Part shown: positions 12,474 through 25,322 of the stretch, in pieces
How positions within the stretch are numbered: the first letter of the stretch is position 1
Layout: each line of letters begins with the position of its first letter
Origin: Cercis canadensis
Lineage: Eukaryota; Streptophyta; Magnoliopsida; Fabales; Fabaceae
Length of the DNA stretch: 64,000 nucleotides
Direction: 5' to 3'
NCBI GenBank assembly: GCA_003255065.1
Contig: QAOA01000580.1
Span: 435,275-499,274, forward strand
The notes under the pieces: model-generated
What the model was told of the DNA's origin: nothing
Database searches by the model: none
What the model saw: only the letters and a program-made list of their open reading frames with translations
Made by a program: the position numbers and the translations under genes

Positions 12474-15400
12474 TCACTCCACAACTAACAAATTGTTTTT
12501 CATTAATCCCTCGCCAATAGTAGGGAACTCTGGTGATAGCTGCCATTCACCATCTACCAAGAATTTGATTTCATACCTAAATAAAATTTTTGGGTCAGAA
12601 GAAGACTAAAGGTTGCAAGTTAAGTCAAACCTTCAACAAGTCAAAAAAATGGTACCTTCCTGGTCTGAGCAACAATATTGTTGAGAACCTTGAGTAAGAA
12701 CCATTATACTCTGGTGATAGGTGCTCTCCTTGGCTCCAACCATCAAAGGTGCCCATAACTTGCACGCTCTTATGCAAACAGCAGTTAAAGCAGGGGATTC
12801 AGGTATTAACCCAAAAACAAAAAATGTTCTTCAATTACTCCCAAACACCAGGCTAAAGCTTAGTGATGCAAAGACTTGTTAGGTAATATACTTCCTAATA
12901 AAATTACTCAATTCCATATCACCTCAATCATAGAGCTTTAAAATCAAGTGTACATGTGCATGGATGTCACTTTTGTTTGATGTGATACATAAATAAGTCA
13001 AAAACAAGTTCAAAAAAGGTTGATATGATACTTGAAAGAAAATCGCATGTGAATTTCATGACAGAAGAAGTTTCTCCTTTTATTATTATTATTGGGAAGG
13101 GGGAGAACTTGTACAGCTATATGTAGTTGCATACCAAAATTTCTTTCAGTTATGCCTTAGAAAAGCAGCAATGATTAAAGATTGTTTTGCTAAGGTGTGA
13201 GATACCACAGAGAAAATCATGAATATAAACAACAGACAGTTTCAATAATTCAAACCAAATTTCCACTCATTATTGGAAATACCATCTTGCATGTTTACCT
13301 CAGCCATTCCAGACCAAAACACAGGAACCTCTTTGGATTGTGCCGCATCCACATCTTTTATCTGTTCCTTCAATTTTTCACGTACAGCTTTGGAGGACAA
13401 ACCATAAAGACACACAAGAGGCAATCATTTGTCAAGAATTTAAAAAATATTTTATTAAAACGAAAATCAAAGGCTTCCTGTAAAGTTCTCTAAACGTTTT
13501 CCACATGTAAATAAACATATAATTTCCCTGAACTCACTCATAAACATTATATGAGGAAAAATGCCATTATACCTTCTAATCTGGAAACAAGGTGAGAATG
13601 GATGTATTTTCCATTGATCTTCCTTGAACCTTCTGGAATACTAGACTGAGCTATATCTTCTGCTAGTCTGACCAAAGCCTGCATCCAAAGTAAACAACAT
13701 CATTGCACCGGATATGATATTTAACAGCTTTGAACAATTCTATATAAGCAACAAACAAAATCCTTTGAGGAAAAACAGGGCCACATGTTCTTAAATTAGC
13801 AAATGTGCACATTTACGAAGCTCAATAATTGATTGAATTGATTAGAGAATTAAACTGAATTTAATCAATTAGATTACGTATATTTATCTCATTCTAGTCT
13901 TATTCATATTAAAATCAAAAGAGTTTTAATATTTAACCATTTATAAAATTACAAATCAGTACTTATATATTTTTCAAACACAGAATTTTATTTTACATTT
14001 CTAGTTTTCCTCTTCAGCTAACTATGCTTGAAGCTCAATTACAATTTTAGAGCAGGAGGATTGGTACTTCTGACCATGATCATGATGGGATCAAACTTTC
14101 AACACAGTGCTGAGAAATTTGTAGTTATCAGAATCTGATTTCTGCAAAGACTTTTAGATATATGAAAAGTTTCTTATTCAATAAGAATTACAGGCTCAGA
14201 TTAGCAGCTGAAGTGGAAATTTAAAGGAATGTGACATACTTCCTGCCAAACGAGCTTCATAAAGTCCAATAGATATTCATGATTCAAGTCTCAAAACAAT
14301 GAAATCAAGGATATTATGGTATAGGCATAATCGTGTAAGACATGAGAGTAAAAATTACCAACTGGTTCCAGCAGATTCAATTATAATGTGCATAATGAAA
14401 ACTGCAAGTCTATGTTCGGAAGCATAAAAATCGCAATTAAGTTTTAATTAACCTGAACTTCAAGCTCCATGACAGCAAGTTCACTTTTAAAGTTTACCAA
14501 TGCATCCTCCTTTATAAGCACCTGTAGAAAAAAGAGATCAGTACAGGGCATTGGTGTAAAGTGTAAACATAATCAGGATTCAGGAATCAGCATAATTTCG
14601 GAGTTCAGTAACAAATCCCCCACCCCCAAAACACACACACAGAAACACAACACAAAAAAAAAAAGAGAGAAAAAAGTAGAATGCACAAGTAACTATACTA
14701 ACATACTACAATTGAAGTTGATTACTGACACAGAAAAGCACAACTGTGATATTAAAGATAAGAACAGAGCACACAAGTGTATTCCCAAGATAATTATTTT
14801 GTATTCATACTTCCACTTTATAGCAGTGCACGAGTTAGTGATTGATGAGAGATTTCAGTTTCAGCGTATTAACCCCTTATGTACATAAGAGTATCTCAGG
14901 TAATTATGAAGAAGGTCAAAGCCAAAAGAACTTATCAGACCCACCTTTTCCTTCCACTTGGATGTACTTTTCAAATGCCATGCCACCCATTTGTATCTTG
15001 TTTCTTGTTAATTGAATTCTTTCTTCCGACAACATAACCAGAAATTAATGAAATCATTGTCTTGTTTTATTGACATCATATGTAAGTAGATGCTACATCT
15101 AAATTGGCTTGCATCAATAAAACCCATCTCATGGCTCTAGTATATACATTAGATATGTTTCATTTCATATGATGAAAAAACAATCCCAAATATCTATCAA
15201 GTTTGCTCAATATAAACAATGCCCAAATTAGATTTGTCCAATATTTGTATAAGATTGTGATCCAATTCCTCTAATGTATTAGTGAACTAACAAAATAGGG
15301 ACTGAAAAAAACAAATTGCACCCAGATTTCAATTGAATAGTAATGCAACGGATATATATCTAGTATATATGTACACACCTGTCTTTTGAGGAATCGATTT

Positions 15401-17426
15401 TGCTGGTTGGCTTCACTAAGCTTCTTAGTGAGCTTTGCTCTTTCAGTATCAGCAAACAGTGCCATTATCTGTAAAAAAAATTGTAATAGACGATCTAAAT
15501 AAGGGGTATTAATTCAAGTTGGAAATATGAAAACCATTTTCAAGAGTGATCACTCCACCCAAAGATGTAGTAATTGCTTATTTTGGATGTGAGAATAATT
15601 TAAGTAATTGATTCCAGCTTACTGCACTTAAAGTGCAAGTTCACCGTATGAAATTCAAGCTTCTCTCCTTGAAATATCATAACTCAACAGGATATTGCAA
15701 AGAACTCCTTTTTAACACAGAGTCACAGATTTCTAACTCCCCCCCTCCCACAAAAAAAAAAAAAAAAAAAAAAAAAAANAAAAAAAAAAAAAAAAAAAAA
15801 AGAAAGAGAAAATACCAGATACAAATAGTCACCATAATAACATTCACTTTAAAATAAAGACTAAAGAAATGTTGTTTCTCACATGATGGAATCATTCCTT
15901 CAAGTTGATTTTCCTTATTTTAGAAAGTAACAACCTAACAAACAGCAAATGCGAGAGATAACCCAAAGATTAATAATCCATCTCAAGATGCACTTCATAT
16001 TCTAGAATAGATACTTTTCTAGCTTTCCTTTTTCCTCACATGAATCCCAAGACTATTTATTGCTCTGGTTCCAGGTGACATGATTATGTTAAAGGTGCAT
16101 CGGTTTTCTATATTATGATTACTAATTGTGATACAAGGTGGTGGCGCGCCCCCCCCTCCCCCCAACAACAACAAAAAAAAAAANAAAAAAAAAGAAAAGA
16201 AAAGAAGATTAAAAACATGAATAAACAAAAGAAAATCCCAGTAAAGGGCGGGTTTGAAACCTAAGTCTCGTTTAGTGTTCTGAATCCCCAAGTGATGAGC
16301 GTGATAAAGGTGCATCAATTTTCTATTAATTTTTTAGATTACCAAAGACAGGCCAATCTCTCATTGCTCAACAAACACCCCCTCACCAAATCAAGAAAAA
16401 CAGAACAAACAAAAGGAAATCTCAGTAAGATAGGGATTGAAATGTAGGTGTAATGGAATGTCAAGAGACTATCATTTGAACCGGTTCGAGTTTCAATTTC
16501 ACAGAAAAGTGTAATAAGATAAAGGTATAGTGAAATTTTTCTATAATTCCCAACGGTTTATTATGCTTTAAAAGGCAAAAATGATATATACTCAGACAGA
16601 AAAGAAAGATAATGATAGTTGCATCCTCTCTTTAAGTAGAGAGCAATAACATGGATATGAAAATCAAATAAACAATGAGATATATCTTTTTGAAGCCAGA
16701 TGCATGAGAAGTTGAGAACTTGTCAGAATCAACTGCCAGTGATGAGCATGTAAAACAACCATAACATGGGTAGAAGAGACAACCTGTTCACTTGTCAGTG
16801 GTTGTGACAAAGTATCCTCTTGAGAATCTGTAGATGCATCCTCATCTCCATTGGAATCATGTTCAGACTGCAGTGATGCAGATACCTCTAGATTAGTTTG
16901 CATAGAATGCGTTCGACAGAAAAAAGGCCTTCTTGGATACACTGCGGTAAAGGCTTGATATGAAGAGCACAATCTCTGATAGCCCCCCCACCTTGAACTC
17001 TGTGAAGCCAGATCATATGAAGGTTTCTGAGTCTTTTCGCATCCTAATGTTTTTGAAAAGAATAACGCCTGTGTTTCCAGACAACACCTAATCAGATTAC
17101 AAAAGAATGAGAATAATTAGTATTATTAATAAGCTTCAAATACAACGGCATAGTAGAATGGAGTGAATGTATGCAATAGCACTAAAAGAAAATCTTACTA
17201 CTCCAAATCGCAATAATTATAAACTTTTTTTACATAATTATTGAGAATTGGCTAATATCTGGAAAGAATTTAAACTTTCATTTTTTTTTTTTTTGGGAGG
17301 GGAGAGGGGGTGGGGGGAAGGGGAGGGGTGGCAAAGGAAGGGCTAAGAACAATAATGATGCTTCAACAGATGGTTAATGTACTGATTCGATAGCATGTAT
17401 GCTTACCTTGTTGCACTTATTTCCAT
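12474..17426 (-). CDS. PTST1-like protein (PROTEIN TARGETING TO STARCH; coiled coil plus CBM48)
   Basis: In Arabidopsis the plastid protein PTST1 binds granule-bound starch synthase through a coiled coil and carries it to starch with a CBM48 domain. Eight exons on the minus strand join in phase: 17426-17407, 17087-16784, 15468-15379, 14521-14453, 13678-13573, 13387-13299, 12768-12656 and 12576-12474, in total 894 nt or 297 aa. The start ATG at 17426 begins a 20-nt exon; the basic, Ser-rich N-terminus fits a transit peptide. Residues about 109-210 are heptad-rich (ERAKLTKKLSEANQQNRFLK; VREKLKEQIKDVDAA). The CBM48 runs from about 213 to 297 and shows VPVFWSGMAE, MGTFDGWSQGEHLSPEY, FLVDGEWQLSPEFP and the terminal NNLLVVE. 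The short plan (one CBM48, one coil region) favours PTST1 over the longer PTST2/3. Introns 2 and 3 carry poly-A tracts with single Ns. Confidence 0.93.
16090..16326. mobile_element. Possible small retroelement in PTST1 intron 2
   Basis: A 22-base segment beginning TAAAGGTGCATC occurs at 16090-16111 and again at 16305-16326 with two differences, bracketing about 190 bases. The bracketed piece has an A-rich tract (16172-16200) and, read on the minus strand, a GGTTTCAAACCC box near 16250 like the B box of tRNA-derived SINEs. This would fit a SINE on the minus strand with a long target duplication, but the A box and body are not clear. Confidence 0.35.
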
Positions 17427-18452
17427 CACGGAGAGGTTTTTTCCCTGCCAAAAAGAAAAGAAAGAGGAACATCAGCACTATTCAGCTAGATATGTTGAAT
17501 CCTATAGAATGCAAACTACATAAAATTCGGACACAATTTAATCCTCAAGCAATTGTGTAACAAGGCCAAATGTTGGCACTTACAGAAACATATACAGCAA
17601 ACCTTGGAATAAAAAATACTTGGAAAGTTAGGATGAAATCAGTATATCACAACCATATCATAGAATAATGTCATTCCTCTTTCCTTAATCATCTGCCCTT
17701 TCTTTTCCTTTAGTTGTTTCATACAATCTTCGGAGGCGAAAAAAATTAAAAACCATAGGTATGAGTATACAAAATATGGATTAATTACATACATAAATAA
17801 TAGGGGATTCCTTTTCTCCCTGTAGTACCATAGGATCATTGTAATGAGAACCAGAATCTGCTTAAAACAGATCAAAATGCATACTTTAAGGCATACAATG
17901 AAAACCCTGAAAGGAAATCGTGCTCTATTCAGAAAGAAACATGAAAAAGGTCATCCATTTTTATGAAATCACTAGTCCAGCAAATGACGAATCATATAAT
18001 GAAAAGAATTCCACTTACAGACATTTTTATGAATAGAATAGATGAATTTGAATTGGAAAAAGAAATCTTTCAGCACTTACAGAGAATCAAGAAGTTGAAG
18101 ATTACCACTCTAGAGTTCAGAATTCCACAATCCCCGAGTGTTATCCTCTAGTTACAGTTGATAGTTTATACTCGCCCCCCGAGTTGCAGAGTTGCAGTGT
18201 CCTGAGGAATTGACGGTCGAAAAATATTTTGGGAGTGTAGAGATGGTGACACGTTTTGAGATCATAAAATGTCTGCCCACGTGACAAAGCGGGGCTCGAT
18301 AAATCAGCATGTGAGAATTTTTGAATAAGTGGATGATGAAGGATGGTCACTAAGCGTGTGGCTTAGCTTTTAACTTTCAACAATGGCAGAGAGCTAATTC
18401 CCAAATTAAAGTAGAAGAAATAAGAGAAATTATTGATGTGCATTATTATAGA
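17427..18452. other. Upstream region of PTST1
   Basis: Probable leader and promoter of the minus-strand PTST1 gene. An AG-preceded pyrimidine tract on the minus strand near 17445 could be the acceptor of an intron in the 5' UTR. No protein-coding gene is recognised. Confidence 0.4.
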
Positions 18453-18984
18453 AAAATTTTAAGGACTGATTGACCCAATATTATAATTTTATAATTTATT
18501 TATATATTTATAATAATTTTAAATTTATTTATCTTAATATTATATTTTTAAAAAAATTAAAATTAAAATAAAATAAAATAATAAATAAATAAATAACAAT
18601 TTTTGTGAAGTGGGTTCCACCGAACACGCCTTTTGACACATGGCATGTCTAGTGTTCGCGCAATTCTCCTTTTCCCTTCGTTTTCACTGGCATTAAATTG
18701 TAGTTGAAATGTTGACTATACGTTTTTATTGGCTGTTTTGTTTCTCCTTTAAATGGGACCATCAGACTTCTGTGCTTTGTTTGATTCGGGATTTTGGATT
18801 TGACAAATAGAGACATGCCACGTGTCAAACGACATGTTTGGTGAGGCCCACTCCATAGAAATTATTTTTTTGTAAGTTTTTTATTTTTTAAAAAATGTAA
18901 TATTAAATTAAATAAGTTTTAAACTATTATAAATGTGTAAATAAGTTGTAGAATTGTAATATTGAGGTCAATGGTCCAAATTTT
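18453..18984. mobile_element. Non-autonomous DNA element with about 200-bp inverted repeats
   Basis: The left arm (about 18453-18655) and the reverse complement of the right arm (about 18815-18984) align through an AT-rich stretch and a conserved inner block. That block is GTGGGTTCCACCGAACACG on the left and GTGGGCCTCACCAAACATG on the inverted right; both continue into TTTGACAC(A/G)TGGCATGTCT. No coding capacity is seen in the middle. Long imperfect terminal repeats suggest a Mutator-like or MITE origin; I could not define a target duplication. Confidence 0.6.
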
Positions 18985-20259
18985 AAGTGTATAAATATAA
19001 TAAAAATTATATGTTTTAAATATGTATATTAAAGGTCTTGTGCAAATAACACTATCACTATCAATGTTTTTTTTAAAAAAAAAAAAAAAATAGTGAGAGT
19101 TCTTGTGAATAGAGGTCATTATGGGCGAGCTTCTCACTTTGGGTCATGCCGAATTGCCAATGAATTTAAAATGTCCAGGCTTGAATGTAGGCCTAGCTCC
19201 ACTTTCGGGCCCAAGAAGAAACTGAAAATGTCAGATCATCAAATTAAGCCTAACTCATCAAATTTACTGTTGTTTAAAACGATTTCCTTATGTTTTCAAA
19301 GCAATCATTTTTTGATATGGAAAACTTTAGAGTGAGTTATTGTAAGGTTACGATATATCATAGGTTACTATAAAATTTTATAATAATATTTACAAATCGT
19401 TTATTAAAAGGAATTGTAAATAATGAGAATTGAACTTATACTTTATAAACAAAATACTTCTATCATTATCCGCTAAACCGACAATTGTTAGCTCAAAACC
19501 GTCATTCTAATTGCACATATAGTAAAGTTTTAAGTTTGAGTCTTTATTCTTTCAACTTCTTCAACTGGAAATTTTAATTTTATCTATATAATGAAAAAAT
19601 AATGATATCAAATTAACAATAACAAATCTTTTATTTGTTCACAGTTCACATAACATACATAGTAACATTTAAATTTAATTCGATCTACCAAAATTATACA
19701 AAACTGAAAACTCACTAAAAGTTAGACCTGACAACTTGATTTTTTTCTTTTTTGGAAAAAAAAAATAGCCAGCACGTCAAAGCATTTCATATTTGACTAA
19801 GAAAATTTAGGCCCCACAGCTGAGGGCTTGAAGCGTTTGAGTCTCTGCTTTCTCCCAATTCTAGCTTATGGTTGCTTCAGAAAAACGCCATTTAAAAGTC
19901 AAAGGACTAGAAAAATGTGGAACTGATGCATGAAGAGAAGGAAAATAAAAACGATGTGTTCTAGTTTCTTTTTGGACTCAGCTTAGCAACAGTTGCAAAA
20001 TGCAAGAACAAAACTGTAGAGGCTGCAAGAGATCAGTTAGAAGTCTACAAAGCAAATATAGATTGTGTTCTTTCCAATGAGATTTTAATATCAGTCCTTA
20101 TATAGCAACATGCTTTGGATAAGCGCTTTGAAATAATCTTATACAAAACATCTTATAAGTTATTTTATTTATTTTTCTAAGTTAAGATTTGAGTTACAGA
20201 AATAAAATTTTAAGTGAAGTTAACTAAAATTTGTGTAGTCCTATTTATAAAATAATTTA
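18985..20259. other. Spacer, no gene recognised
   Basis: AT-rich sequence with a poly-A/T run at 19068-19090. The open frame at 19093-19335 looks like no known protein. A few stretches resemble old transposon debris, but no boundaries can be drawn. Confidence 0.4.
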
Positions 20260-21864
20260 GAGTAAAGCTTTTTTTTTGGTCCTTAAAAAATATTCTTATT
20301 GTCACTTTAGTCTCTTATTTTTTTGTGTCAATTTAGTCATCTGTTTGGGTCCATTAGTGAGGTTGGACGAAAATTTTCATGTGACACATTAAGTGCTGAT
20401 GTGGCAATGTGACATAACATTAAAAAAAGAGTAAAACTCTTTTTTGGTCATTGAAAAATGCTCCTATTATCACTTTAGTCCCTCATTTTTTTTTTGTCAA
20501 TTTAGTCATTGAATTTATGTTTCGTCTCTCAATTTAATTCTCTGCCTAGGTCTGTTAGTGAGGTTGGATGAAAATTTCCACGTGGCATGTTATCATTCTC
20601 ACTCTATTTCTCTTCGCTTTACAACTCTAATGGATGAAAACGGCGCCGAGAGAATGAGAACCATTGCTACGACTTTAAGGGATTCTAATCAAGTTTGGAT
20701 GATGCCAAAAGAACCCAACATGAATATACAAATATACAAAGAAAAAGACTTGAGAATGCCCAAGTCTATAATAAAATAGCAATAGTTATTTACAGAATGA
20801 TGGCAACATCATAAAGATGGTTTTAGCTTATGAATCTTCAAGAAACAAACTGGTCCAATTATTACAAAAAGGATATCCTTATTTCACAATAATTCAGAAT
20901 CTTCAATTGTGAGCAATACTAGTTTGGGGCCAATCGAATACCTTCTTGTGATTATCTTCACAATTTCAATGCTGCTCTGAATTTGAAAGAAAAAAACAAA
21001 TCATTAGCAAAACTGAAGACTCTATGTTTACAGGCCTTTTGATCAAGTTTGAGAGTGAAAGAGAATTCGGGGGGAAGAAGATAATCATCGAGAGAATGAG
21101 AAACGAGACAGAGAAGAGAAAGGGAGTCACCAAGGGAGGGTAAAAAAGAGAAGATTCAAAATGGGTTTGAGAAAAAAGAATCCAGATCAATGAGTGAAAG
21201 AAGAGCAATCGAAATATATAGAGGGAGGTGATGGCGGTTTGCTTTTCTTTTTCCTTAGATAATAATCTGTTGGTTTCTTTCTATTTTTTGTTTATTAAAG
21301 TTTTCATTTATATTCCCATAGCAAATTGAAGAAGCATCAGGTGATTGCTTGTTCTTTTCAGCAGTAAGAACTTATGAAAGAGCAGCTACTGCTACTGCTC
21401 TTTATGATCCTTGACTTGTTCCAAAAGGCCTGAGAGCAAAACTTCTAGCATAGGTTCAGCCATTAGAGTTGAGAAGCAAAGAGAGATAGAGTGACAGTGA
21501 TAACATGTCACGTGAAATTTTTTGTCCAACCTCACTAATATACTCAAGCGAAGGATTAAACTGACAGATAGAACATAAATTTAGAGATTAAATTAGCACA
21601 CAAAAAATGAGGGACTAAAGTGATAATAAAAACATTTTTCAAGGACCAAAAATGAGTTTTACTCTTTTTTAATGCCATGTCACCTTGTCACGTCATAATT
21701 TAACATGCCACGTGGAAATTTCCATTCAACCTTACTAATGGACCCAGACAGAAGATTAAATTGGTAGATAGAACATAAATTCAAGAACTAAATTAGCATA
21801 AAAAAAATGAGGGACTAAAGTGACAATAAAATCATTTTTCAAAGACCAAAAAGATATTTTACTC
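20260..21864. mobile_element. Mutator-like non-autonomous element (long TIRs, 9-bp TSD)
   Basis: The arms 20260-20633 and 21460-21864 are inverted copies of each other, ending in GAGTAAA at both outer ends and meeting the interior at AACTCTAATGG. Each arm itself holds two tandem versions of a 150-170 bp block marked by the TTTAGTCCCTCATTTTTT type sequence. The flanks are AATAATTTA (20251-20259) and AATAATTTT (21865-21873), a 9-bp target duplication with one mismatch, as expected for Mutator-like elements. The 826-bp interior has no transposase; it could be captured host sequence. Confidence 0.8.
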
Positions 21865-21872
21865 AATAATTT

Positions 21873-21909
<37 letters not shown>

Positions 21910-22072
21910 TTTCTCCTCTGCTAATTGTTTATTTGTGTCATGTTTGCCACTTAGACCAACAATACAATAGATTAATTACACAACAACGCAATTACCTTTC
22001 TTGCTTGATGACTGGGTTGTGTGCGAAAATCTATTTCCTTTTTTCTAACATTATTCACCATTTTATGTATCA

Positions 22073-22290
22073 GGGATTTTATGATACTATATGAATATGT
22101 CATACTATACTGACATAGTAAGTATACATAATTTTTATATTTTATTAGATATAAATATAATTTATCTTATTTTTTTAAATAAACTTAAAAATAGTTGACT
22201 TATACATATGTAATTCACATATTAACTATTTTTATGTGGTATGACATATTACAAAAATAGCAAAAGTATTTATATGTATATAAGAAATTT
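22073..22290. mobile_element. MITE copy 1
   Basis: About 210 bp, AT-rich, with inverted ends around TATG.TACTATA / TATGACATA. It aligns in the same orientation with 24180-24387, including the internal TTTATATTTTATTA and AAACTTAAAAATA blocks. No coding capacity. The exact ends and the superfamily are uncertain. Confidence 0.6.
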
Positions 22291-24179
22291 GAGGAGATAC
22301 TTAAAGAGAGTTTTGGAACGAAAATAGGAACAAATGAATTAAATTACAAGAAAAAGAAAAAGAAAAAAGGGCTCAACAAAAAGCAGGTACATATATCACA
22401 TGGTTGTATAATTAAGGTCCCACTATATTTGGTTTTTGCAAGGAAAAGCATGTTGCATACATGATTTTGTCTCCGTTTGCTTCCACTTCCACTAAAAAAA
22501 AGGCGCCACAAGTTCCTCCGATGCTGCAGAATTGTTTGGCTGCGTATTGAACTTGGATATAGATCCACATTAATTGTGATAGTTGCTCCTGATAATGACT
22601 AGACCTTTAAAATAAAAGAAACTGTTTCCTTTCTTTCTTTTCCATTTTCAAAAAGTCATTAGCCATCAACATTGAAAAATCTTTTATAATCAATTTGTTT
22701 TGAAAACTTTTACTTTTGAAAATAGTCACTCATCTTTTCTTTTTAAATATTAATTAAATTGATGTTATATGAAGATACATATATATTAATCATATGGTCA
22801 GGCGCAAATTAAGATATGAGAAAAAATTACAGAGCAAGTTTGAACTTCACATCAAGCTAGCTAATGAGAAAACAACATGGAAAACTAATTAGGAACATAT
22901 TAAAGTCTCTATAGTGACAAAAATGCCTGAAAGCAACAGCTTTTCTGCAACATGCCAGGTATGAAATTAAGATAAACCATTAGATACTAATTAAAAATGT
23001 TGAAGACGGAAAGTCCACTGATTTGCAAAGAGAAGAGTATGGTTAGGGAAATGTCAAAGCCAGAGCTCTAGCATCTTTTCCAACACTCAAGTTAGCTCGG
23101 TAATGAAAGGAGAGAAATCATATTGGGTTGAGAAAGGAAAACGAGCGAGAAAGTTAAGAGAGTGTATAAGAAGTGATTTAATGAGACTTAGAGAGGAAAA
23201 GTTAGAAATATATCTTAAGCAAGGGCCCTTTATTGTAATAGGGGGAGTATTTTCACTCAAGTATCATCAAAAAAACAAATTATAAGACAATCTTGTTACA
23301 TATTCTTTTTTATTTGCATATTAACTATTTAAACTGAAGCAATATTTTTGAAAGTAAAACCATGCTGATTTCGCATACATGTACAAATTAATGACTTAAG
23401 GTAAAAGGAGAAGCAAGTTTTGTTCTTAGTGTTGTCCTCTATGTATTTTTTATTTAAATTATCTTATTCATCGTTGGATTGTTTGCATGTGTTTGAGTTT
23501 ATAAGCTTAATCAATTGAATAAAATTTTAAAAGACGTTTATTATCGTATGGCATGATATTAGCACGGGTTTTATTTCTAGTATTAATTAACTTATGATCA
23601 TAGCACTAATGCTTTTAAACTTGCTATTAACTTCCACAAAATGCGTTGGTTAACAAATCTAGGTTCAACTGTGTTAGGCTCACAAAGACCATAGAAAGCT
23701 TGAAGTCATGAAAATTAATGTATAAATTTGTTAACCAACATGAGGTTTTGATTTGAGTTCTTTTCTTGTTAATTTAGTATACTTGTGATCAGCTTTTCAA
23801 AGACCTTAAAATGATTGAGTCTACAAAGAATAATTAAGTAAACGCAAAATTTTGAGGAGCGAATAGTTAATTGAATCCAAGTCTAGAGGCTCTAGACTTA
23901 CATATAATAATTGAACAAGTTCGTTCGTTATAACTACCATAGGTGGGAAATGGGCTGGGCCAAATTGGCCCATTTTTATTTGGGCCAACAAAGCCCAGCC
24001 TTATACGGGCAACGAGACTAAACTAGTTGACTTATTTTTTTAATTATTTTTATTTGTAATTATGTTAAAATCTAACAAAGATTTAGGTTAAATTATTAAT
24101 GAATCTAATCAAACAAAAAAAATATGTATAAAGTAATAAATAAAATTAAAACAAAAAATCAAAGACGTATAAAAAAATG

Positions 24180-24387
24180 GGGATTCTATGATACTACGTA
24201 AGTATGTTATACTACACTGACGTGTCAAACACACATAATTTTCATATTTTATTATATATAAAATATAATTTATTTAATTTTTTAAACAAACTTAAAAATA
24301 ATTAATTTGTACACATGTCATTCATTTATTGGTTATTCCTATGTAGTATGACATACTACATAAATACTAAAAGTATCTAAGAAACTT
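24180..24387. mobile_element. MITE copy 2
   Basis: Second copy of the family seen at 22073-22290. The terminal inverted sequences are clearer here: ATACTACGTAAGTATG near the left end and GTAGTATGACATACTACATA near the right end. The copies have diverged by many substitutions, so both are old. Confidence 0.6.
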
Positions 24388-24710
24388 CCATAAAAAAATG
24401 TATGTAAGTGTAAATTTAAAATAAATATGTATAAGTAACTAAAAAAATTATAATAGTACATAGTTTAAAATTTAAAGTTAAAAAATCACATATTAATATG
24501 ATTTAATAATCTTTTAAAAAAAAAAAGGCCGACCCNAAAATTTAAAAATTTTAAAAACAATCTAAATATTACTTAATTACAAATTATTTAGTTATGTTAG
24601 TATAACTCTAGATAATTATTCATTTCAATAAACCATCAATTTAATTAATTTATTGTGTACTTTTATAGTTTTATTGATAGGACTATAGGAGTAACCAAAA
24701 GGACTTCAAA

Positions 24711-24820
24711 TTCTTTGAAGCTTACAAAGTTATACTCAGTAGCGAGAGTCAAAGGGAAGAAATTCTTTGAAGCCTACAAAGTTATACTCTCCAACTCCAA
24801 GTAGCGAGAGTCAAAGGGAA
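24711..24820. repeat. Imperfect tandem duplication upstream of the C2-domain gene
   Basis: Copy 1 (24711-24758) and copy 2 (24763-24820) share TTCTTTGAAG, TACAAAGTTATACTC and AGTAGCGAGAGTCAAAGGGA. Copy 2 carries 10 extra bases (TCCAACTCCA type) in the middle. It lies about 500 bp before the gene start. Confidence 0.8.
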
Positions 24821-25322
24821 AACCAGCGGTTAAGGCAGTCAACCTCAGCCAGCCAACGTTATTCTTTCATTCTTATCTAGTCACAAACCCAAAACCATTC
24901 AAGGAATCGAATCTTACCCCAACCACCCCCCCCAAAAAAAACAAAACAAAACAAAACCCGAATTCAACACCAAATCCGAACCGCCAATAGTTAATAAAAA
25001 ACGCAAACTTTGCCAAAGCGAGTGAACCAACACAGAAACAGTCGACTCTGCGCGTGACTTGCATCTAAACAGATCCTGCCATAATTAATTTCTATTACTT
25101 GTAATGGAGGTAATTAATTACAAAATCATCTGAAAGAAAAAACAAAAGGAAATTGATTAGGAAGACTTGGACTTTTTCATGGGTATAGATATTTGCAACT
25201 TGACAAGGTCGCCTTAATCATCAGAGAGTAGCTGCTACCTTTTCTCCTTTGGAGACTGATTCTGAGTTCCCCCTTCACCCTTTTCCTCTTTCTGCTCTGC
25301 TGTGGTACCTCCAATTTTCTCA

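Larger units (their letters stand above)
21865..25322. other. Spacer and promoter region upstream of the C2-domain gene
   Basis: Contains a TA microsatellite (about 21878-21906), two copies of a MITE (listed separately), an N at 24536 and a partial tandem duplication at 24711-24820. The last 200 bases are pyrimidine-rich leader of the C2-domain gene. The open frames at 21876 and 23103 are low-complexity or unlike known proteins. Confidence 0.5.

Noticed and set aside
13197..14888. Plus-strand frames inside the PTST1 locus
   Set aside because: They overlap exons and introns of PTST1 on the other strand and show no known motif.
15750..15800. Poly-A tract with N as a retroposon tail
   Set aside because: No body or target duplication could be tied to it; it may be a slippage-prone homopolymer with an assembly join.
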